Source: Deltaproteobacteria bacterium HGW-Deltaproteobacteria-15
Lineage (GTDB): Bacteria; Desulfobacterota; DSM-4660; Desulfatiglandales; HGW-15
NCBI GenBank assembly: GCA_002840535.1
Contig: PHBH01000005.1
Location: 146,190-210,189, forward strand
Direction: 5' to 3'
Length of the DNA stretch: 64,000 bases
The position numbers and the translations under genes are program-made. Shown here piece after piece: positions 59,040 through 64,000 of this stretch. The notes below the pieces were generated by a model. It did no database searches and was not told the DNA's origin. It saw nothing but the letters and a program-made list of their open reading frames with translations. Within the stretch, counting starts at the first letter, position 1. Each line of letters begins with the position of its first letter.

Positions 59040-60452
59040 ATGGGCGATGTGTTGGAATACCTGGTGGACGGAGTGAGCGGGCTTGCGCCCGGCGGGGTGG
59101 AGGGCGTGTGCATGGTGACCGGGGTGTGCAGTCTCGGTACTCCGGGGCAACCGTACCTCCTCGGAAAATCCTCGAACCTGGAAACCATTTTGGGGGTAGG
59201 CCCCCTTTGCGACCGGCTGCGCGATCTCTTTGCGGCGGGCGGGCAAAACCCGATAGTGATTGCCGTGCCGGTGGCGGCCTCGACTGCAGGCGTGATCGGC
59301 GCGATCGCCCATACCGGCGAGGGAGCGGAGGTTACTGCGGACGGCACGGTGCTGGCGGCTGCCCAGGTGGTGATGACAGTCATTCTGGGCGGAGAGCGAA
59401 ACGAGGCAACTTACACCCTGTCCGTGGACGGAGGGGACAGCACGGGACCCGTTCGAACCGTGCCGGTGGACGGGCTGATCGCGGTTGGCAGCACGGGGGT
59501 TGTGATCACCGTGCCCGAGGAGCCTGACCTGGCTGCCGGAGATGTGTATGTCTTCGATGTAAGCGAACCTGCGCCGTCGATTACGGATGTGATGACGGCC
59601 ATAGAGCAGCCTCTGTCAATTTACGACGTGGAAATGGTTTACGTGGTGGGAGCGTCGGACGCCACGGACTGGGCGGCAATGGGGGCCAAGGCCGACACCC
59701 TGTGGAACGCTCATCGGCCGGCTTTCTTTCTGGCCGAGACGCGGATGCAGGAGGACGGCGAAACCCTGGACGAGTGGGTGACGGCGATGCTCGGCGAAGC
59801 GGCCGGGGCCAGCCACCGGTTCGTTGCGGTTTGCGCGGCCTTCGGCGAGGTGTCGGACCAGACCGGCAAGCGGTTGACGCGAAACTTTGCGGGGCTGGCT
59901 GCCGGGCGGATTGTCTCCATGCCGGTGATGCGGGCGATGGGCAGGGTGAGGGACGGCGGGATCTCCCAGGCGGCGCTGCCGGGGCTTTTCACCGAGACCA
60001 TGCAGCAGCAACTCGAATCGTCCGGTCTCATCACGGCCCGGCGTTACGCGGGACTGGATGCGGCTTACTGGGGCGATGCGCGCACCCTGGCCGATGACAC
60101 CAGCGACTACCGCTACATTGAAACGGTGAGAACCGTGTTCAAGGCGGTGCGAAAAGCCCGGATCGCGGCGCTCAAATCCATGTATGACGAGGCCGGGGAC
60201 CCGATGCTGGAGGCGGCCGCCACGGGGCTGAGTTACCTGAAAGCCAACATCGAGAATGCGCTCAACACCATGAGGGCCGCGGTACCGAAGGAACTGGCCG
60301 ACTTCATTGTCACCATTCCGCAGGGCCAGGATATCGTGAATAACGGCGTGGCGGTGGAGATGCAGCTGATCGGCATCCCGATCATCCGCCAGATCAAGCT
60401 GTATGCAAGCTACATCTATGCCGGATCGCAGTTCGATCCGAGACTGCAGTAA
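59040..60452 (+). CDS. Contractile tail sheath protein
   Basis: 470 aa. VDGVSGLAPGGVEGVCMVTG start and the C-terminal region (QQQLESSGLITARRYAGLDA, GIPIIRQIKLYASYIYAG) match the Mu-like sheath family DUF2586. Its presence shows a myovirus-type contractile tail. Start preceded by ATAGGAG. Confidence 0.85.
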   Translation: MGDVLEYLVDGVSGLAPGGVEGVCMVTGVCSLGTPGQPYLLGKSSNLETILGVGPLCDRLRDLFAAGGQNPIVIAVPVAASTAGVIGAIAHTGEGAEVTADGTVLAAAQVVMTVILGGERNEATYTLSVDGGDSTGPVRTVPVDGLIAVGSTGVVITVPEEPDLAAGDVYVFDVSEPAPSITDVMTAIEQPLSIYDVEMVYVVGASDATDWAAMGAKADTLWNAHRPAFFLAETRMQEDGETLDEWVTAMLGEAAGASHRFVAVCAAFGEVSDQTGKRLTRNFAGLAAGRIVSMPVMRAMGRVRDGGISQAALPGLFTETMQQQLESSGLITARRYAGLDAAYWGDARTLADDTSDYRYIETVRTVFKAVRKARIAALKSMYDEAGDPMLEAAATGLSYLKANIENALNTMRAAVPKELADFIVTIPQGQDIVNNGVAVEMQLIGIPIIRQIKLYASYIYAGSQFDPRLQ

Positions 60453-60495
60453 CCAGAGGACAGAGGGCAGAGGCCATAAATCATGGAGGTAAGAT

Positions 60496-60927
60496 ATGCC
60501 GATCAATGGAAATTACTATGACTGGGAGAGCATCGAGATTCGGCTCCACAATGAGGTAGCGGTAGGGCTGACCGAGATCTCCTACAGCGACGAGCGGGGG
60601 ATCGAGCCGCGATACGGGAAGGGCGCGGTTCCCAGGGGTTACGGCCGCAAGAACTACAAAGCGTCGGGCAATGCGACCCTGGACAAGGATGAGTTCGAGC
60701 GGCTGCGCTCTGCCCTGGGCGGAACGGTTTACGCGAAAGAGCCGTTCAACATCGTCATATCCTACGCGAATGACGATCAGCCCGCGGTGACCGACACCCT
60801 GAAGGGTGTGAAAATCACCAAGAACGATGCCGGCGCCAAGCAGGAAGACGACAATGCCGGCGTGGTGAAGGTCGATTTTATCATCCTGGAGCCCATTGAG
60901 TGGGGCGGGGTCCCGGCGTACGCGTAA
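60496..60927 (+). CDS. Tail tube protein
   Basis: 143 aa, beta-rich (YYDWESIEIRLHNEVAVGLT, KGVKITKNDAGAKQED), directly after the sheath gene. Tube role by position and size. The gap before it has the GGACAGAGGGCAGAGG word repeat (60454-60473). Confidence 0.8.
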   Translation: MPINGNYYDWESIEIRLHNEVAVGLTEISYSDERGIEPRYGKGAVPRGYGRKNYKASGNATLDKDEFERLRSALGGTVYAKEPFNIVISYANDDQPAVTDTLKGVKITKNDAGAKQEDDNAGVVKVDFIILEPIEWGGVPAYA

Positions 60928-60989
60928 GCGAATGTCCAATGTCCAATGAAGAATGTCCAATTTCCAGTGGAAAGAAAGAGAGGATTGCA

Positions 60990-61301
60990 ATGACGTTACC
61001 CCAAGCGGTGATCGAGGCAAAGGAGAGCGGCAGCGAGGTGCTGGAGCTGACGAGCGAGGAAGGACACGTCTACTACTTCAGGAAGCCGGGAAAGTCGGAC
61101 ATGAACCGGTACCTGACTTTAGCTGCAAAGCAGAAGCTGGCGAGCGCGGCGCAGAATCTCATCTACGACCTGGCCATCCATCCCGGCCGGGATGAGATCA
61201 AGGGCATGGTGGACGAAAAGCCGGGGCTGATGGTTGCGCTCAGCAATGCGCTCCAGAACGCCGTGGGCCTCAACGCGGAGTTCGAAGTAAAAAAGTTATA
61301 G
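60990..61301 (+). CDS. Tail assembly chaperone, short form
   Basis: 103 aa (VLELTSEEGHVYYFRKPGKS, then helical). The zero-frame stop is TAG at 61299. The last codons are GTA AAA AAG TTA, containing the slippery heptamer. Binds the tape measure during tail assembly together with the frameshifted long form. The gap before it holds an AATGTCCAATG word repeat (60929-60970). Confidence 0.85.
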   Translation: MTLPQAVIEAKESGSEVLELTSEEGHVYYFRKPGKSDMNRYLTLAAKQKLASAAQNLIYDLAIHPGRDEIKGMVDEKPGLMVALSNALQNAVGLNAEFEVKKL

Positions 61302-61492
61302 GGCTCCGGGAAGAGCTTGACAAGAGCTTCTTCCGCCAGGCGGAGCTTATGGTGAGGCACTACCTGAACAGGGAGCCCGCGGAAGAGATCGACCGGTTGA
61401 TGGAGCAATACGTGGAGGCGGTATGGGTGGAGGAAAGAACGATTTCGGCGATGGCTGCGGCTATTGCGAAGGCTTTCGGAGGCAAGAAGTAA
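60990..61492 (+). CDS. Tail assembly chaperone, -1 frameshift product
   Basis: Slippage at A_AAA_AAG (61289-61295) moves ribosomes to the -1 frame, which continues VIGLREELDKSFFRQAEL and ends at TAA 61490-61492 (about 167 aa). The extension contains NREPAEEIDRLMEQY and a C-terminal helix. An imperfect stem (CGGGAAGA / TCTTCCG) begins about 11 nt after the heptamer. Paired short and frameshifted chaperones between tube and tape measure are general in tailed phages. Confidence 0.82.
61289..61295 (+). promoter_or_regulatory. Programmed -1 frameshift heptamer A_AAA_AAG
   Basis: Same heptamer as E. coli dnaX, in frame with the chaperone gene (GTA AAA AAG), and the only slippery sequence at the junction of the two open frames. 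Confidence 0.85.
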
Positions 61493-61616
61493 GCCCGCAG
61501 AAAAGGCCGGCTGCCGCATCGATGGCGGACCATACCGCGGCGATTGTCACTGCCGAGATGAAGACGGCGATGACGATGCCGAGCCCTGCCTCAATTATGA
61601 ATTGCAACGTTTCCAT
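61461..61616 (-). CDS. Possible antisense membrane peptide
   Basis: 51 codons in the 158 bp plus-strand gap before the tape measure. The product has a strong membrane span (FIIEAGLGIVIAVFISAVTI then AAVWSAIDAAAGLF). No good ribosome site. The plus strand has no gene here, which is unusual in this packed operon. Confidence 0.35.
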   Translation of the reverse strand: METLQFIIEAGLGIVIAVFISAVTIAAVWSAIDAAAGLFCGLTSCLRKPSQ

Positions 61617-61650
61617 GTGCGGATCATATCCATAGGGGGCGAAAAAGTCA

Positions 61651-64000
61651 ATGGAGAGCATCTTCAAGCTGGGGATCTTCCTTTCCGTTCTGGACAAGGT
61701 GAGCGGCCCTGCGGGCAGGATCGCGCACTCGATGGACACCCTGAAAGGCAAGGCGGCAAGCCTGGGGCCGGCTTTCGACAAGTTCAAGACCTATGGGATC
61801 CGGGTGGCCACGGCCGGGGCACTGATGCTTCACATGCTCGGTGGAGCCGTGGGGGCCACGGAGGCGACGCAGAAGGCCCTGGGGGAGCTTGCCTCGGTCG
61901 GAGTGAAAGACCTGAGCGCCCTTGAGCGGGCGGGCGCTCAGTTCTCAAACCAGTGGGCCGGGACAAGCAAGTCGCAATTCATAAGCGCGGCGTATGACAT
62001 CAAGAGCGGCATCTCCTCCCTGACGGATGAGGGCGTGGCCGAGTTCACGAAGCTCGCGGCCATCACCGGAAAGGCGACCAAGAGCACGACTGCCGAAATG
62101 ACGAGTCTCTTCGCCACGGGCTACGGCATTTACAAGGATATGTACGGCAACCTCTCGGACATGCAATTTGGAGAGGTGTTTTCCGCGGGGATCGCGGCAA
62201 GCGTGCAGGCGTTCAAGACCACCGGGTCGGGCATGGCGCAGGCCATTTCGACCCTGGGAGCAACGGCAACAACCGCCAAAGTGCCGCTCGAAGAACAATT
62301 GGCCATTCTCGGCATGCTCCAGGCCACCATGAGCGGATCCGAGGCGGGCACGAAGTATAAGGCCTTGATGCAGGCCGCGGCGGGCGCGGGCGACAAGCTG
62401 AAGCTCTCATTTACGGACGCAAACAATCAGCTCCTTTCCATGCCCGAGATCCTGACCAAGCTGAGAGGCAAGTACGGCGACACGCTCGATGCAATGGAGA
62501 AAATGGAGATCCAGAAGGCATTCGGCACGCAGGAGGCGGTCGCGGTCATCGACCTTCTCTATGGCAAGATCGGCGCGCTCACTGAAAACACCCGGGGACT
62601 TTCCGCTGCCACGCGGCAGGGGAGCGGGTTCACGGAAAGCATGGCCAAGGCCATGAACAACGTGGGCGACTCCCGCGCATTGATGTGGCAACAGGTGCAC
62701 AATCTCGTTGAGGCGATCGGAAAGCAGCTCATCCCGGTGATGATCCGGCTGTATGAGGCGATCGGCGCCGGAGCGGTCTGGTTCACCAAGTTCGCTGAAA
62801 AACACCAGGCGCTCGTCCGGGTCGCCGTGATCGCGCTCGGGGTGATCGCAGGGCTGGCGTTTGCACTGGGGACCCTGGCCGCTGCCTTGGGCGCAATAGG
62901 CCTGCTGACGCCTTCCGTGATCTCAGGAATCGGGATGGTGAGCGGGGCGTATGCGGCGCTTCGAGCGAACATACTGGGCATGATTCCCGCCATGCGGCGG
63001 TGGCTGATGTGGCAGAGCTGGGCGCTCAAGACCTATTTGTATCAGCAAGGTGGCATCCGGAGGCTGGCATCGAGCATCAACCGGAACATGCTGCCCGCCA
63101 TTTGGGCCTGGGTGCGCGGCCTGGCTGCAGGGCTCCTGCCTGCGATAAGCGGGGCTGCGGCGGCCGTGTGGGGCTTTACGACCGCGCTTTTTGCCAACCC
63201 CATCACCTGGGTGGTGATTGGAGTGGCTGCGCTTGTTGCCGCGTTCGTGCTGCTCTACAAGCATTGCGAGCCGGTGAGGAATGTGATTCTGGCAGTGGGG
63301 CGGGCGCTCAAGACCGCAGGAGAGTTCGTTCTCTTCTTCGTCGGCTTTCTGGCGGGAGGGCTGGTTGCAGGCGCTAAAGCGATTGTGACGATCTTGTCTC
63401 ATCCGGTCGAGTTCGTGCAGTTTCTGGGGGATGCAATTGGCAGGGTTATCGACTGGGTGACAGGGAAATTCGATGGCTTAAGCCCGGCTCTCAAGACTGC
63501 GGCAAAGCTCCTTCTCTCGTTTGTGTTTCCGCCGCTTGCGATCGCGTTCAACTGGGATGCGATCATGACGGGGGTAAGCGCTGCGCTGGAATGGATCCGC
63601 GGGCTCGTGCCCAGGTTCATGGAGGCAGGCTCGGCGCTCTTCGATGCGATCACTGCCGGCATCAAATCCAAGTTGACGGCGCCGGTCGAGGCGGTGAAGG
63701 GTGTTCTCGGAAAGATTGCGAACCTTATCCCTCATTCCGACGCGAAAGAAGGTCCTCTTTCGGGCCTCACGACGAGCGGCCGGGCGATCATGGAGACCCT
63801 GGGGGCAGGGGTATCCGCGGCGGCGCCCGGACTGCATAAGACGATGGCAGGGGCGCTTGCCGGAGCGGCCCTGACCACATCGGTGGCCCTGAGCCCGATG
63901 CAGATGTTCGAGCCACCCATCCAGGATCTAAGCGCAAAGGCTGCATGGGAATCACAGGCGATTGCTCCGCCCAAGATACCGGACCTGGCGGCCAAGGTTG
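61651..64000 (+). CDS. Tail tape measure protein, N-terminal part
   Basis: 783 codons to the edge. The N-terminal TP901-type core includes LASVGVKDLSALERAGAQFS, ATMSGSEAGTKYKALMQAAA and KMEIQKAFGTQEAVAVIDLL. Hydrophobic segments follow at about 390-430 (VIALGVIAGLAFALGTLAAA) and 480-580, through which the protein may reach the host membrane. Sets tail length. Preceded by GGGGGC rather than a strong ribosome site. C-terminus outside the window. Confidence 0.9.
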   Translation, partial: MESIFKLGIFLSVLDKVSGPAGRIAHSMDTLKGKAASLGPAFDKFKTYGIRVATAGALMLHMLGGAVGATEATQKALGELASVGVKDLSALERAGAQFSNQWAGTSKSQFISAAYDIKSGISSLTDEGVAEFTKLAAITGKATKSTTAEMTSLFATGYGIYKDMYGNLSDMQFGEVFSAGIAASVQAFKTTGSGMAQAISTLGATATTAKVPLEEQLAILGMLQATMSGSEAGTKYKALMQAAAGAGDKLKLSFTDANNQLLSMPEILTKLRGKYGDTLDAMEKMEIQKAFGTQEAVAVIDLLYGKIGALTENTRGLSAATRQGSGFTESMAKAMNNVGDSRALMWQQVHNLVEAIGKQLIPVMIRLYEAIGAGAVWFTKFAEKHQALVRVAVIALGVIAGLAFALGTLAAALGAIGLLTPSVISGIGMVSGAYAALRANILGMIPAMRRWLMWQSWALKTYLYQQGGIRRLASSINRNMLPAIWAWVRGLAAGLLPAISGAAAAVWGFTTALFANPITWVVIGVAALVAAFVLLYKHCEPVRNVILAVGRALKTAGEFVLFFVGFLAGGLVAGAKAIVTILSHPVEFVQFLGDAIGRVIDWVTGKFDGLSPALKTAAKLLLSFVFPPLAIAFNWDAIMTGVSAALEWIRGLVPRFMEAGSALFDAITAGIKSKLTAPVEAVKGVLGKIANLIPHSDAKEGPLSGLTTSGRAIMETLGAGVSAAAPGLHKTMAGALAGAALTTSVALSPMQMFEPPIQDLSAKAAWESQAIAPPKIPDLAAKV

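Larger units (their letters stand above)
39005..64000. mobile_element. Mu-like transposable prophage, left and middle part
   Basis: Gene order follows Mu: leftward repressor, rightward Ner-like, A, B, GemA, Gam, small genes, lysis, terminase, portal, head, tail. The left terminus must lie in 38834-39004, since the methyltransferase gene to the left is not phage-like; I could not define the exact end. No integrase is present, as expected for replicative transposition. The element continues past the right edge; tail fibres, baseplate and the right end are outside. Confidence 0.9.

Noticed and set aside
39005-64000. Global UAA recoding in the prophage, suggested by the UUA tRNA
   Set aside because: Several phage genes, including the transposase (43117) and capsid (56856), end at TAA exactly where the next gene or its ribosome site begins, so UAA is used as a normal stop.

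Overview
The window is a 64 kb piece of a moderately GC-rich bacterial chromosome. Gene content points to a Desulfobacterota (former Deltaproteobacteria) host of the Syntrophobacter or Desulfobacteraceae kind. The clues are a branched-chain-type ABC importer tied to an acyl-CoA ligase, large PAS/GAF hybrid kinases, many lone receiver proteins, and the low-complexity intergenic word repeats typical of that phylum. This placement is inference; no rRNA or marker gene is present.

1-10.9 kb is a catabolic region. A minus-strand operon encodes an HpcH/HpaI-type aldolase, a DapA-type lyase and a LarA-type racemase (cut by the window edge). Divergent to it, a GntR/FCD regulator and a D-2-hydroxyacid dehydrogenase share a promoter region holding a perfect TTGTATACAA operator. 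Convergent to these lie an acyl-CoA synthetase and a complete Liv-type importer (livF, G, M, H and a binding protein). Together they look like uptake and breakdown of a carboxylic or hydroxy-acid substrate.

11-33 kb is mixed: two sensor kinases, a GH57(DUF3536)-TreY pair with a 62 bp copy of the treY 3' end 8 kb upstream, a radical SAM/SPASM enzyme overlapping a 34-codon peptide gene, a J-domain protein, a HigA antitoxin whose HigB toxin is truncated by an acetyltransferase gene, an IS1380 relic, secreted proteins, and a run of receiver-only proteins, one lacking its phospho-acceptor Asp.

33-39 kb is a more AT-rich island, entirely on the minus strand. It holds an N6-adenine DNA methyltransferase, an MBL-fold hydrolase, small zinc/HTH proteins and two unusual tRNA genes. 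One tRNA has serine-type architecture but anticodon UUA, which would read the UAA stop codon. The methyltransferase ends in UAA, and the MBL gene follows 12 nt later in the same frame, so suppression would make a fused protein. This is the most unusual feature of the window.

39-64 kb is the left and middle part of a Mu-like transposable prophage that runs off the right edge: cleavable repressor, divergent early operon (Ner-like, MuA, MuB, GemA, Gam), lysis genes, terminase, a fused portal-minor head protein, protease/scaffold, capsid, head-tail connectors, sheath, tube, tail chaperones with an A_AAA_AAG frameshift site, and the tape measure. Its intergenic gaps are filled with the same short word repeats as the host chromosome. 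Some supply ribosome-binding sites and some lie in frame inside genes.
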